From Azospirillum sp. B510 (GTDB taxonomy: Bacteria > Pseudomonadota > Alphaproteobacteria > Azospirillales > Azospirillaceae): a stretch of DNA of 64,000 bases. The number at the start of each line of letters is the position of its first letter. Within the stretch, counting starts at the first letter, position 1. The DNA is taken from NCBI RefSeq assembly GCF_000010725.1, contig NC_013854.1:1331001-1395000 (forward strand), in the 5' to 3' direction. The notes beneath the pieces are model-generated. The model was given only the letters and a program-made list of their open reading frames with translations, was not told the origin of the DNA and made no database searches. Below are positions 1-8,504 of this stretch, in pieces. The translations under genes and the position numbers were made by a program.

Positions 1-1
1 C

Positions 2-142
2 CACAGCATCGACCGCCCGCTCGACAAGGCGGCCAAGGACCTGCTCGAAGAGGCGCCCGTCATCACCCTGGATGCCGGGGAGCCGGTGCTGCTGCTGTTG
101 CGCGGTGGGCTGCGGGCCGACAATTTCGGCCGTGACAACTGA
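2..142 (+). CDS. 3' end of an unidentified gene
   Basis: An open frame enters from the left edge and stops at TGA 140-142, giving 46 residues that end in LRADNFGRDN. The segment is an acidic/leucine-rich helix followed by a short hydrophobic stretch (VLLLLRGG). It is too short to place in a family. It is the only gene on the plus strand before the minus-strand defence operon, so it may be either chromosomal or the far part of the same accessory region. Confidence 0.4.
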   Translation, partial: HSIDRPLDKAAKDLLEEAPVITLDAGEPVLLLLRGGLRADNFGRDN

Positions 143-149
143 CCTTGGC

Positions 150-276
150 GTAATCCGCACGACCGGCAGCCCTCGGCGCGAAGCGCCTCCAGAGCCTGTG
201 CGGTCGTTGTATTCATCGAATCGGCAACGGCGATGACGCCGGCGAGGCAGTAGATGGTCGGCCTCCGATGCATACG
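150..276 (-). pseudogene. relic of a heavy-metal P-type ATPase
   Basis: Read on the minus strand, this stretch gives GVIAVADSMNTTTAQALEAL followed by RAEG. That matches the region just before the second TGD motif of copper/heavy-metal P-type ATPases, which usually reads like G-L-I-A-V-A-D-x-x-K-P-T/S-x-x-A-L-x-A-L-x-A-x-G. The frame is closed by a stop a few codons upstream, and the following I-V-M-L-T-G-D motif is absent, so only a decayed fragment remains. Identification rests on about 25 residues by eye. It suggests repeated insertion and loss at this locus. Confidence 0.4.
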
Positions 277-441
277 CCTGAACCGGGCTCATGTCGGGGT
301 TCGGAAAGAAGGTGTGACCGAATGTCATCCATGCGCTGAGTAATGCGGTACCCCTTGACCTTCCTGTGGCTGGAAGGTGCAGGCTGACGTGTTGCGCATC
401 GGGTGCTGGCGTTCGCCAGAGCAGAACGTTGTTACGTTCCA
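277..441. other. gap with no supported gene
   Basis: Between the P-type ATPase relic and the end of herA I see no convincing gene, repeat or terminator. Short frames here lack ribosome binding sites and have composition typical of antisense shadows. Confidence 0.4.
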
Positions 442-2553
442 TCAGGCGACTTCTCCGGCGTCCTCAAGGGTTCCGGCCGCCTGCCATTCTTCTGCCAGCG
501 TTTCCCAATCGATGGGGCGTGGACGTTCGCCGGTCCAGACTGCCCAGAAATCTGGATCGTCGGACCGTGGCCGCTGTTCGCGCGGCAAGTCTCTCATCCG
601 CACCAGGACGGGAAGAGGCGCTGCCCAGCCGAGCAGGATGGCCTGTTGGGAGGGAAGGGTTGGAAGCTCGCCGAGCAGCGACCCCAGCGCATCGGGCACG
701 AGTTTCCGGACAAGCGCTTGATCGAGGTCGTTCACGATCCGGTGGAGGAGGAAGGTGTTGCACTGCGCGAGCACGGTCGGGGACAGTTCGGACGGCCGCT
801 GGGAAGACAGGAGCAAGCCAAGGCCGAACTTCCGACCCTCGCGGGCTATCCGCTCGAAAATTTGGCGGCATACGTCGGCAGCTGGGGCGCTGGCGCCGAG
901 ATCTCCTTCCTTGCGAAGGTATGTATGGGCCTCTTCCAGGACGAGCGTGGTCGGCAACGGCTCTCCCCTGGCCTTCTTGTATCGCTGAACGGCTTCAAAT
1001 ACGAGGCGGGCGATCACGGCGACGGTGACATGCACCACGTCCGAGGGGACCAGCGAAAGATCGAGAACCGCCACTTCGCCATTGACCGCTGCGTCCTCGC
1101 CGACAAATGCGTCCAGCCATTCGGCGAGGCTGGGCTCTCCATCGGGCACGATGATCGGCCGCAACCGGCTGTCGCCGAGCATGACCTGGATACGGTTTAC
1201 CAGTGGCTCGACATTGGTCATGGCGCCGCCGCCCACCGCCATCGCCACCTCCTCTATCGTCGATGGCAGTGCCGATACATCAAACTCGGACGGAGTGTCC
1301 TCGCTTTTTTCCTCGATCTGGCTTTCGGGAGGAAACTCGTCGAGAAGATCCTGCAGCCCCTTGATTATCCTCTCGACATCAGTCTGGATGAAATCATTAT
1401 AGCCGTTTCCCGATTGCCATTGCCGACTTAGTCTGACGGCTTCCGCCGTGTTGCCCAAGGCTCCAAGTTTTCGAATAAGGTTATGTTCGAAAAGACTGCT
1501 TGATGGCAACTTTCTCATGTCGGAATCGGTGGCCAGTTTCAAGCCGCCGACGCTTTCCCCAAAGTTCTTGTTTGCCGGAAACCCGCTAATGCTTGAGGGT
1601 ATATTGGAAAATATCTGTTCGTATTGCCGCAGATAACCGCGGTAGCGGCGTTGCATCAAAGCCTTTACGTTTTCCAGCGATGACGTCGAATTTCTTAGGG
1701 CGCGCAACGCTTTCATCAGGAGGGGGCGCTGGGAGCCGGGTTGTGCGGCAGTGAAAGCGGCCCATTCCTGACTGTTCCAGAGCCATCCCGGCACCGCGAG
1801 GGCGTGATCCGCCCCATGCCCGCCAACGGCGAACGTGCGACACGTAAGTCCATCCGTCGAAAACGCCTTGCCATATTCACCATTGGGGTCGAGGACGATG
1901 AACCGGGCGTTCGGGCGTTTGGAGTCGCTGCGCTTCTCGGCGGCGGCTTCCAGCGACCAACGGATCACCCCGGCGACCGAGCAGGACTTTCCGCTTCCCG
2001 TGTTGCCAAGGATGGCGAGATGCCGCCCGAACAGCTTGTCAGGATCGATGGTGACGGGCGCATCCAGGCCGAAGGGGGCGTTGCCGATCTGGACGCGGCG
2101 GTCATCACCATGGCCTTCGATGATCGAGCGCGTCTGATCTCTGGAGGGCAAGAGCACGGGGTCGCCGACGGACGGCAGGACTGGAACACCGCGAACCATG
2201 CGGAACTGTGGGCGGCCGTTGCCGTCATCGCCATCCATGCAAAGCGTGCCGACCGGCGTCAGTTCGATGGTCCTGACCGGGATCGGAAGGTTCACCAACT
2301 CGTCGCCGCGAAGGGATGGTTTCGGCGAGGGGTAGCGCCCGATCGCGATGCGGGAGACGGCGCCCACGACGGCCCCGCCTTCGATCGGCATCAGCACATA
2401 TGAGTTGATGCGCGGAAAGCCGGTCGGAACGCCGGTGTTCAGCGCTGTGGCCTGGGGAGCATCGAAATCCAGAATGACGTGCAGTTCGCGGGTGGATACC
2501 GCGCTGACCGTTCCGACCGTATGGGCCGCACTGCATTCGACGGGGCTGCTCAT
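442..2553 (-). CDS. herA: HerA-family ATPase of a SIR2-HerA defence system
   Basis: A 703-residue HerA/FtsK-superfamily ATPase. Residues 10-130 resemble the HAS-barrel found at the N-terminus of HerA. Walker A is GNTGSGKS (183-190) and Walker B is LVLEEAH (537-543), followed by SQRPSELSPTVL (50-60 residues later), the usual HerA sensor region. Known members are hexameric DNA-translocating ATPases; when paired with SIR2 they form a large complex that defends against phage through NAD+ depletion and/or nuclease activity. The ATG overlaps the stop of the SIR2 gene by four bases (2550-2553), so the two are translationally coupled. No lesion is visible in herA, although the SIR2 partner is broken. 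Confidence 0.88.
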   Translation of the reverse strand: MSSPVECSAAHTVGTVSAVSTRELHVILDFDAPQATALNTGVPTGFPRINSYVLMPIEGGAVVGAVSRIAIGRYPSPKPSLRGDELVNLPIPVRTIELTPVGTLCMDGDDGNGRPQFRMVRGVPVLPSVGDPVLLPSRDQTRSIIEGHGDDRRVQIGNAPFGLDAPVTIDPDKLFGRHLAILGNTGSGKSCSVAGVIRWSLEAAAEKRSDSKRPNARFIVLDPNGEYGKAFSTDGLTCRTFAVGGHGADHALAVPGWLWNSQEWAAFTAAQPGSQRPLLMKALRALRNSTSSLENVKALMQRRYRGYLRQYEQIFSNIPSSISGFPANKNFGESVGGLKLATDSDMRKLPSSSLFEHNLIRKLGALGNTAEAVRLSRQWQSGNGYNDFIQTDVERIIKGLQDLLDEFPPESQIEEKSEDTPSEFDVSALPSTIEEVAMAVGGGAMTNVEPLVNRIQVMLGDSRLRPIIVPDGEPSLAEWLDAFVGEDAAVNGEVAVLDLSLVPSDVVHVTVAVIARLVFEAVQRYKKARGEPLPTTLVLEEAHTYLRKEGDLGASAPAADVCRQIFERIAREGRKFGLGLLLSSQRPSELSPTVLAQCNTFLLHRIVNDLDQALVRKLVPDALGSLLGELPTLPSQQAILLGWAAPLPVLVRMRDLPREQRPRSDDPDFWAVWTGERPRPIDWETLAEEWQAAGTLEDAGEVA

Positions 2554-3801
2554 TTAAACAGGTCCTCCAGGTCGATGTCCCCGTCATCGCTATCGTCCGG
2601 GGAAGGCGGAGCGTTGGGCAGGGTACGCCGTTGCAGGAGCGTGACCATGCGGAACGCGATCGGGTCGATGGCCGGCTTGGGCAGGTAATGGGTCGCGAGA
2701 TTTCTGACGTTGGCGAAGTGGCTCCCGAGCAGAAGGGTGATCTGCGAAGTCCGCCCGGTCGTTTCACAGAACTCCATCACCCGCTTATGGGGCTCGTTGC
2801 CGCCATCGCCATAGGAAATGATGACCAGATGTGTGGAGGGGATGGTCAACATATCGGCGAGGACTCGGTTCACGTGGTCGTCACCAAATCCATACCCATA
2901 CGTCACCAGGACCGAATTCGGGCGGCTTGCGGCACACGAAAAATCGCGGAAAAGGTCGGCGTAGGGGTATGCCGCCGTTTCGATGTCCTTCGCCGCGTTG
3001 GGGTAGATCATGACCGAACGGGAAGGCGCCTCTGGCACCTCGGGATGGTTGTCGGCATCCGCGCCAAACCCAAGCGGAACGCGGTGGAGCATCCGGCCTT
3101 CCCGCCGCCAATCGATGGAACCGTGCAACTTGGTGTAGTGGACGACTCCTTCCAGCAGGCGTGGCTCGCCCCTGATTCCAGGGGGATTGTAGTGCAGGTC
3201 CACTTGGAGTCTGGATGATCGGAAGATGGGGTTGATGGCGCCGACGAACCGGTCGATGACCCGCAGCCCGGCAAGATCGCAGCCGAATTCCGCAAGGCGG
3301 TCGTAGTTCGTCGTAAAGATGTGGAGGCGCTCCCTTGACGCGGCTCGGCTTGCGAAGCTCATCAGGAACGAGATCAGGATCTGGTGGCCCTTGAGCCCTG
3401 CCTTCCGCTGGTTCGGTTTCTGCGGCGAGCCCTTGGTAGACGGCTCGCTCGGTCTGGAGGATCGAGCGCATGAATCCGGTCAGCACCCGGTCGATGGCGG
3501 TTTCCCATTCGGCTGCCGCGGCATCCATTCCGGCGACTCTGAAGCCTTCGGCCAAGGTGAGGGCGGCGGAAAGCTGGTCTTCGATGTTCGGGCGTCCTCG
3601 TCCCGAGTTTGCAGCTTTCTTCGTCGCGTAGGCGTTCAGTTTCTCTTCATGGCTGCAGCCAAACGTCACTGCCCCCATACCGGTGGCCGTGGCGCCTGCC
3701 TCATAGCCGATACCACTGGTGAAGCCGCTGCCCAGCAGCAGGGATAGGTGCTCGCTTTGAAAGACGGCGGAGAGCCAGGGCTCAATCTTCTTCCGATTGG
3801 C
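2550..3801 (-). pseudogene. SIR2-family effector, C-terminal part, frameshifted and IS-interrupted
   Basis: This is the main body of a SIR2-like NADase gene. In the first frame, just after the IS, the protein reads RKKIEPWLSA and then LSLLLGSGFTSGIG, the first nucleotide-binding motif. The frame is lost near 3443-3450 and resumes in another frame with TTNYDRL, KLHGSIDW and YGYGFGDDHVNRVL, the remaining SIR2 core motifs. The sequence at 3443-3450 is a tandem repeat GCTC-GCTC; removing one copy restores a continuous frame. After also removing the IS and one target copy, the gene would encode 448 residues. It ends in an acidic tail and overlaps the herA start. As it stands it cannot make a full SIR2 protein unless a frameshift and IS excision occur. 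Confidence 0.85.
3796..3801. repeat. left target-site duplication of the IS21-family element
   Basis: The hexamer ATTGGC immediately precedes the TG terminus of the IS. The same hexamer follows its CA terminus at 6411-6416. IS21-family elements duplicate a few bases of target, so the pair marks a simple transposition event without later rearrangement. Confidence 0.88.
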
Positions 3802-3953
3802 TGCGTATTTCGGCGAATTCGCCCAGGCGTTTCGGTTGAAAGCGCCCACCGTTTCGGCGAAAGCGCCCACCCGAATTGCAAGCTGGTGGGAGCCGGGGCC
3901 GAACCCTGGATTTACGTTATGAAGGTTGTGGGTTTGGTTGCCAAGCACCGGCC

Positions 3954-4709
3954 TTAGGTGTCGGGGGTTTCGCTGGCGGCATCGGCCTTGGTGCGGCGCA
4001 TGGAGTCGCCATGCAGGTCGATGCGGTAGGCCCGATGCACGAGGCGGTCGAGGATGGCGTCGGCGTAGGTGGCATCGCCGATGAGCCGATGCCAGTTGGC
4101 CACGGGAACTTGGGTGGCCAGCATGGTTGCGGCCCGGTCGTGGCGGTCATCGATCACCTCCATCAGGTCCAGGCGCTGAGGCGCGGTCAGCTCGGTCATC
4201 GCCCAGTCATCCAGGATCAGCAGGTCGAGCCGGGCGATCCGTCGCAGCAGCCGGGCGAGCGAACCGTCCAGGCGGGCGGTGGCCAGATCGTCCAGCAGGC
4301 GGGTCAGCCGGGTGTAGAGTACGCTGTGGCCTTCCCGCGCCGCCTGGTTGCCGAGTGCACAGGCCAGCCAGGTCTTGCCGATCCCGGTCGGGCCGGTGAT
4401 CAGAACCGGCCGGTTCTCCTTCACCCAGCGCCCGGTGGCCAGCTCGCGCACAACACCGCGATCGAGCCCACGCGGGGTGCGCAGGTCGAGGTCCTCCAGG
4501 CAGGCCGTCTGGCGCAGCCGGGCACGTTTCAGTCGGCTGGCGAGTGCGGTGTTGGCGCGCTCTGCCGCTTCCCGCTCGATCAGCGTGCCCAACTGCTCGT
4601 CGAAGGCCAGTTGGCCGCGATCGGGCAGGCGTTCCAGCGCCTCCAACCCCTTGGCCATGCCGTACAGCCGCAACTGGCGCAGCCGCTCGTGGTTGACGTG
4701 CTTCATCAT
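3954..4709 (-). CDS. istB: IS21-family helper ATPase IstB
   Basis: A 251-residue AAA+ ATPase that assembles on DNA and activates the IstA transposase. Walker A is GPTGIGKT (about residue 126), Walker B LLILDDW about 55 residues on. I chose the ATG at 4709 because it has a CGGAGA ribosome site just upstream and gives the start M-M-K-H; the frame is open further upstream but that part overlaps the end of istA. It lies 10 bp behind istA, as in other IS21 elements. Confidence 0.92.
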   Translation of the reverse strand: MMKHVNHERLRQLRLYGMAKGLEALERLPDRGQLAFDEQLGTLIEREAAERANTALASRLKRARLRQTACLEDLDLRTPRGLDRGVVRELATGRWVKENRPVLITGPTGIGKTWLACALGNQAAREGHSVLYTRLTRLLDDLATARLDGSLARLLRRIARLDLLILDDWAMTELTAPQRLDLMEVIDDRHDRAATMLATQVPVANWHRLIGDATYADAILDRLVHRAYRIDLHGDSMRRTKADAASETPDT

Positions 4710-4719
4710 CGTATCTCCG

Positions 4720-6234
4720 TCAGTGATAGTAGGAAGGGCCGCGCAGATTGGTGTGCTCGCCGGCACCGGCCGCGTCCGCCGTTGTGGCCGGGGGAGCGGT
4801 CAACCAGCGCTGGACGTAGCGGTAGGATCCGACGTTGGCCTCCAGCGCCGCCTGGCAGGCTTGCTCCAGCCGGCTGGTGCCGTGGGTGGCCGCCAAGCGG
4901 ATCAGGCCGATCCCGGCCCGCACCGCCTGTTCGGGGTGATCGGCGCCGGCCAGGATGCGTTCGAACAGCAGCGCGGCGGCCGGGCCGATGGCGGCCAGTT
5001 CGGTCTGGATGGCATCGGGGGTGAAGCGGGCGACGGCCCGGTGGTTGGCGGGGCGATGGGCGTCCAGCGTCACGGTGGCGCCGTCCTGCCGGCGGACATG
5101 GCAGGCCATCCGCTTGCCGCGCAGGAAGACGCTGATCACGCCGGCGGTGCTGTGCACGTCGACCGTCTTGCCGATCAGCGTGTGGGGCACCGAGTAGACG
5201 CCGCCGTCGAGAGCGAGATGATAGTCGGGCGGGACCTTGTGGCGCGCCCAGGTGCCCGGCACGAAGCGGTCCGGCGGCAAGGGGCGCAGGGTCGGCTGCT
5301 CCTCGGCGGCGAACAGGCCGGCGCGCGTGTCCTGCGGCCGGCGGCTCAAGGGAGCGGCATTGAGGGTGGCCAGCTTGTCGCGCAAGGCCGCGTTGGCGGC
5401 GTCCAGCGTGGCGAAGGGCGTATCGCGCAGCGGGGCCAGCACCCGCCGCTCGACCTGCTGCACGCCGTTCTCGGCGCTGGGCTTGTCGCGCGGGCGCCGC
5501 ACCCGGGCCGGCAGGACGGCGGTGCGGTAGTGCCGGGCGAGATCGTGATAAGCCGGGTTGATCGCCGGATCGTAGAAGGAGGCGTGGCTGACGCCGACCT
5601 TGAGGTTATCCGGCACCAGCTTGCCCGGCACGCCGCCCAGATGTTCGAACAGCCGGGCGTGGGAGGCCAGCCACTCCTCCGCCTGCTGGGTCCAGGTCGC
5701 CTCGGCATAGACGTAGCCCGAATACGGCAGGCAGGCGACAAACACCTGGGCCTGCCGCGCCTCAGCGCCGAGCCCGACGGTCAGCGTCATCCCAGCGTAA
5801 TCAACCTCGATCGCCGCCCCCGGCCGATGTTCCCGGCGCAGACGCGGCTCGGCATGAGCACCCTGCCATGCCCGGAAATGCTGGACGAATTGGGTGTAGC
5901 GATAGCCGCCGGGATGGACCTCCAGGTATTCCTCCCACAGCAGCCGCAGCGTTACGCCACGGCGGCCGAGTTCCCGGCTGATGTGCCGCCAGTCGGGCAC
6001 CGGGCGCGCCGACGTGACCGGAGGCGGGAACAGCCGCTCCTCCAGCTCGACGTCCGTCCAGCCCAGCACATCCGCGTACTGCAGCCCGGAGGCCCGTAGC
6101 CGCTCCAGGTAATCGCGCACGGTGCTGCGCGGCAGCCGGCAGGCATCGGCAATCTGCCGTTGGCTGGCGCCAAACTCATCCCGCAGACGAAGGACTTCTC
6201 TGATCCGCCGCATGTCCGACCTCGCTCGGGGCAT
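4720..6234 (-). CDS. istA: IS21-family transposase IstA
   Basis: A 504-residue DDE transposase. An N-terminal helix-turn-helix (about residues 1-45, with GASQRQIADACRLPRSTV) precedes the RNase H-like catalytic core. Likely catalytic residues sit in IEVDYAGM, PDNLKVG and PSAENGVQ (D, D, E). The start at 6234 is preceded by AAGGAGG at ideal spacing; an upstream extension of the frame has no such site. It is followed directly by istB. Nothing appears truncated. Confidence 0.92.
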   Translation of the reverse strand: MPRARSDMRRIREVLRLRDEFGASQRQIADACRLPRSTVRDYLERLRASGLQYADVLGWTDVELEERLFPPPVTSARPVPDWRHISRELGRRGVTLRLLWEEYLEVHPGGYRYTQFVQHFRAWQGAHAEPRLRREHRPGAAIEVDYAGMTLTVGLGAEARQAQVFVACLPYSGYVYAEATWTQQAEEWLASHARLFEHLGGVPGKLVPDNLKVGVSHASFYDPAINPAYHDLARHYRTAVLPARVRRPRDKPSAENGVQQVERRVLAPLRDTPFATLDAANAALRDKLATLNAAPLSRRPQDTRAGLFAAEEQPTLRPLPPDRFVPGTWARHKVPPDYHLALDGGVYSVPHTLIGKTVDVHSTAGVISVFLRGKRMACHVRRQDGATVTLDAHRPANHRAVARFTPDAIQTELAAIGPAAALLFERILAGADHPEQAVRAGIGLIRLAATHGTSRLEQACQAALEANVGSYRYVQRWLTAPPATTADAAGAGEHTNLRGPSYYH

Positions 6235-6410
6235 CCCGATCCTCCTTGGCCTGTGCCGTGGAAAGATCATGGGGATGCCAAAGGCTGGTTCGGACCCCGA
6301 TACCACCACTCCTACGGGTGGGCGAATTCACCGAAACGGCTGGGCGCTTTCACCGTTCTGCCCGGGCGCTTTCCGCCGTTCCCGCTGGGTGCTTTCCGCC
6401 GAAATATGCA

Positions 6411-6416
6411 ATTGGC
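6411..6416. repeat. right target-site duplication of the IS21-family element
   Basis: Second copy of ATTGGC, directly after the terminal CA of the IS. On the minus strand it supplies the codons for A-N that join W-I-E-A-N to R-K-K-I when the IS is removed. Confidence 0.88.
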
Positions 6417-6515
6417 CTCGATCCACTTTGCCAGTGCCTCACTTTCGGGAGGAGGTTCGGGGTAGCTTGTCTCCCCATTCACGCGAAGGATGTGGGTCTT
6501 CGCCCAGTCAATCAT
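6411..6515 (-). pseudogene. SIR2-family effector, N-terminal 35 codons, cut off by the IS
   Basis: The ATG at 6515 follows a GGGAGGGG ribosome site. The 35 codons begin MIDWAKTHIL and end ALAKWIEAN at the target duplication. Joining them to the other side of the IS continues as RKKIEPWLSA with no break in frame, which shows they are the real start of the SIR2 gene. The sequence now runs on into the IS and stops, so only a short chimeric peptide could be made. Confidence 0.85.
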
Positions 6516-6997
6516 GCTGTCCCCTCCCTATACGGAGTGGGATGGTATGCCTTGGCGGTTGAATTTGTGTTACCTACTCGCCCGAATAGGCGCCTGAGTG
6601 CGAGTCTGCCACGGACGCGGCCTGCAAGCTCAGTAACTGATACCGACGGCGGCTGACCAACCGGACGGCACGGAGAAAACCGGTGCCTGCCGGATCGTGA
6701 GCGGTGAGTTGCCAGAGAAGAATGATGCAGGCGGTCGGACCCGAACCGACATGTTCGTAGGGGCGGCAGATTTTGAAGAGAGCCGCGCCTGCCACAGGAC
6801 AAAGGTGCGCTACTGCTTGCTGCCCCCGCGGCTTCTCCAGCGCTCCTCATTGACTCCTACGCTGCACCTGCCGACGAGACAGAACCCCGCCTTTGTGTAC
6901 GCCACAGCCCGATATTGCCGCACTACATGCAAAAGGGTCTTCCAATATCAACGCCTATCGTTCTCAATCGATCACAGCAGTTGTGAGGAGATTGACC
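6516..6997. other. 482-bp gap holding a tRNA fragment and the alpA leader
   Basis: The left part is the promoter region of the SIR2-herA operon. A degenerate 3' portion of a tRNA-Leu gene lies at 6723-6777. The right part, from about 6880, is less GC-rich and leads into alpA. I see no protein gene here; frames such as one starting near 6697 simply translate the complement of the tRNA fragment. Confidence 0.55.
6723..6777 (-). pseudogene. 3' fragment of tRNA-Leu(CAA)
   Basis: Read on the minus strand, the segment contains an anticodon loop TTCAAAA (6777-6771), 3' anticodon strand TCTGC, a long variable region (6765-6751), T stem GTCGG/CCGAC around the loop TTCGGGT (6745-6739), acceptor strand CGCCTGC and discriminator A (6726), then TCA where CCA is expected. 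The 5' half is missing: the bases before the loop do not pair with TCTGC. Position 58 of the T loop is G, not the near-universal A. Such 3' pieces are what tyrosine-recombinase elements leave at one att site, so this probably marks a past integration into a tRNA-Leu gene. Confidence 0.6.
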
Positions 6998-7264
6998 ATG
7001 GGCCAGACCGAGAAACTAGTTATTCGGAAAACCATCAGGCGGCACCAACTGCGTGAGATGGTGCCGCTCGCTGACAGCACGATCTATGAGATGGAGCAGC
7101 GTGACGAATTTCCCCGGCGCTTCGCGCTCTCCCCACGCTGCATTGTCTGGGACCTTGCCGAGGTCGAGGCTTGGTTGATGGCGCGCCGCGCCGCGCCGAT
7201 CCGCCGTGCTCAGCACCCCGACGTCACGAAACGCAAATCACGTCCAGTCAGAGGGCGGGATTAA
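6998..7264 (+). CDS. AlpA-type excisionase/transcriptional regulator
   Basis: An 88-residue protein of the AlpA/MerR-like winged-helix group: LREMVPLADSTIYEMEQRDEFPRRF is followed by WDLAEVEAWL, the family pattern, and a basic tail. AlpA proteins in P4-like elements control integrase expression or assist excision. The ATG at 6998 has GAGGAG eight bases upstream. The last 17 bases overlap the convergent integrase gene, so the two are a tight pair. Function is by family resemblance only. Confidence 0.8.
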   Translation: MGQTEKLVIRKTIRRHQLREMVPLADSTIYEMEQRDEFPRRFALSPRCIVWDLAEVEAWLMARRAAPIRRAQHPDVTKRKSRPVRGRD

Positions 7265-8504
7265 GCTCAACGAGGGGCATAGCGGGCGGCAAGAGCGTTG
7301 GGACGTGCTTCCGCCCCTCCACCCACGCGTCCACGATGTCGGCCCATTCCTGCATCATATGCCGGCGCTGAACTTCATACTCAGCCTTGTTGTAGACGCC
7401 TCGCGACGAGCGCCCGTCTTCATGCGCCAAGCACTTCTCGATCCAGTCGCGGTTGAAGCCCAGCTCATTCAGCAGCGTCGAGCCTGTCCGCCGCAGATCG
7501 TGGACCGTGAACGGCTCAAGCGGCAGCCCCTCCTTCTTCGCCTGCTCCACGACGGCGTAGGTGATTCGGTTAAAGGTCGCACGCGACATCGGGGCGTCCG
7601 CATCGTACCGTGAGGGAAGCAGGTATCGCGAATTGCCCGCACAAGTCTTGAGCGCGATCATGATGTCGAGGGTTTGCCGGCACAGGTAGACGTTGTGAGC
7701 CTTTGATCGCTTCATGCGCTCCTTCGGGATCGTCCAGACCGCGTTCTCGAAATCGACCTCATCCCAGACCGCATCCTGCAGCTCGCTCTTCCGGACCATC
7801 GTCAGGAGATAGAGCTTCATGCCGAGGCGGATCGTGGGCAGTGTCGCGACATGCTCAAGCTGCTTGAGCATAATGCGGATTTCGGTGGGGGAAAGGGCAC
7901 GATCCTTCGGGGTGAACGTGGCGATCGAGGAAGGACCGACGTCATCAGCCGGGTTGTCCACCTTCTCGCCGTCGAGAATCGCGAAGCCGTAGATCTGCTT
8001 CAGAATATCGCGCACATGGATCGCTGTTGCCGGGGCGCCCCGGTCGACGATCTTGCCGCACTGGGCGCGAAGATCGTCGGGCGTGATCTCGGTCAGCAGG
8101 CGGTTCCGCCACACAGGCAGAAGCTCACGCTCGAAAATGGAGCGGCGCATGGCCCGGGTGCTGTCGGCCATCGGCGCGTTGGTGATCCACTTCTCACCGA
8201 ACTCGCCGAAGCTCTTGGCCTCTTTGAGGCGCCGCTTCGCCCGCTGCTTTTCGATGGCGGGCGAACGGCCCTCGCTGACCGCTCGCCGCGCGTCCAGGCA
8301 GAGCTCGCGAGCCCGAGCGAGTGAGATGCCGTCCCGACCGTACTTGCCGAGATAGACCGTTTCGCGCCGGCCGTTCAGCCGATAGTCGAGCCTGAACGAC
8401 ACCGTGCCCGACGGGTCTACGCGCACATACATGCCGTCCCTGTCGGCGACCTTATAGACTTTGTCCTTTGGTTTCAGTGCCTTGATCGCCGCATCGGTCA
8501 GCAT
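7248..8504 (-). CDS. int: P4-type tyrosine integrase
   Basis: A 418-residue site-specific recombinase. Residues 1-85 form the DUF4102-like arm-binding domain (MLTDAAIKALKPKDKVYKVA...), then a core-binding domain and a catalytic domain. Catalytic residues are visible in MVRKSEL (Arg), VHDLRRTGST (His and Arg), LAHED (His) and VYNKAEY (Tyr). It reads away from the 3' end of guaA, the standard arrangement for islands that insert in the guaA terminus. Upstream (8520-8633) lie three copies of AAAAGTACCGTCA, likely its own binding or control sites. Confidence 0.92.
   Translation of the reverse strand: MLTDAAIKALKPKDKVYKVADRDGMYVRVDPSGTVSFRLDYRLNGRRETVYLGKYGRDGISLARARELCLDARRAVSEGRSPAIEKQRAKRRLKEAKSFGEFGEKWITNAPMADSTRAMRRSIFERELLPVWRNRLLTEITPDDLRAQCGKIVDRGAPATAIHVRDILKQIYGFAILDGEKVDNPADDVGPSSIATFTPKDRALSPTEIRIMLKQLEHVATLPTIRLGMKLYLLTMVRKSELQDAVWDEVDFENAVWTIPKERMKRSKAHNVYLCRQTLDIMIALKTCAGNSRYLLPSRYDADAPMSRATFNRITYAVVEQAKKEGLPLEPFTVHDLRRTGSTLLNELGFNRDWIEKCLAHEDGRSSRGVYNKAEYEVQRRHMMQEWADIVDAWVEGRKHVPTLLPPAMPLVELNPAL

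Larger units (their letters stand above)
3802..6410 (-). mobile_element. IS21-family insertion sequence, complete, inside the SIR2 gene
   Basis: The element is 2609 bp with istA and istB on the minus strand. Its ends start TGCGTATTTCGGCG (left) and, read inward from the right, TGCATATTTCGGCG (13 of 14 identical). Next to each end are several further copies of a TTCGGnGAAnnCGCCCA-like motif (3812-3872 and 6316-6400), the multiple terminal repeats that IS21 transposases bind. A 6-bp duplication ATTGGC flanks it. Both ORFs look intact, so the element may still be active. Its insertion splits the SIR2 gene between codons 35 and 36 of the reconstructed frame. Confidence 0.93.

Noticed and set aside
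3876-6099. Long plus-strand frames across the IS
   Set aside because: Antisense to istA/istB; high-GC shadows without ribosome sites.
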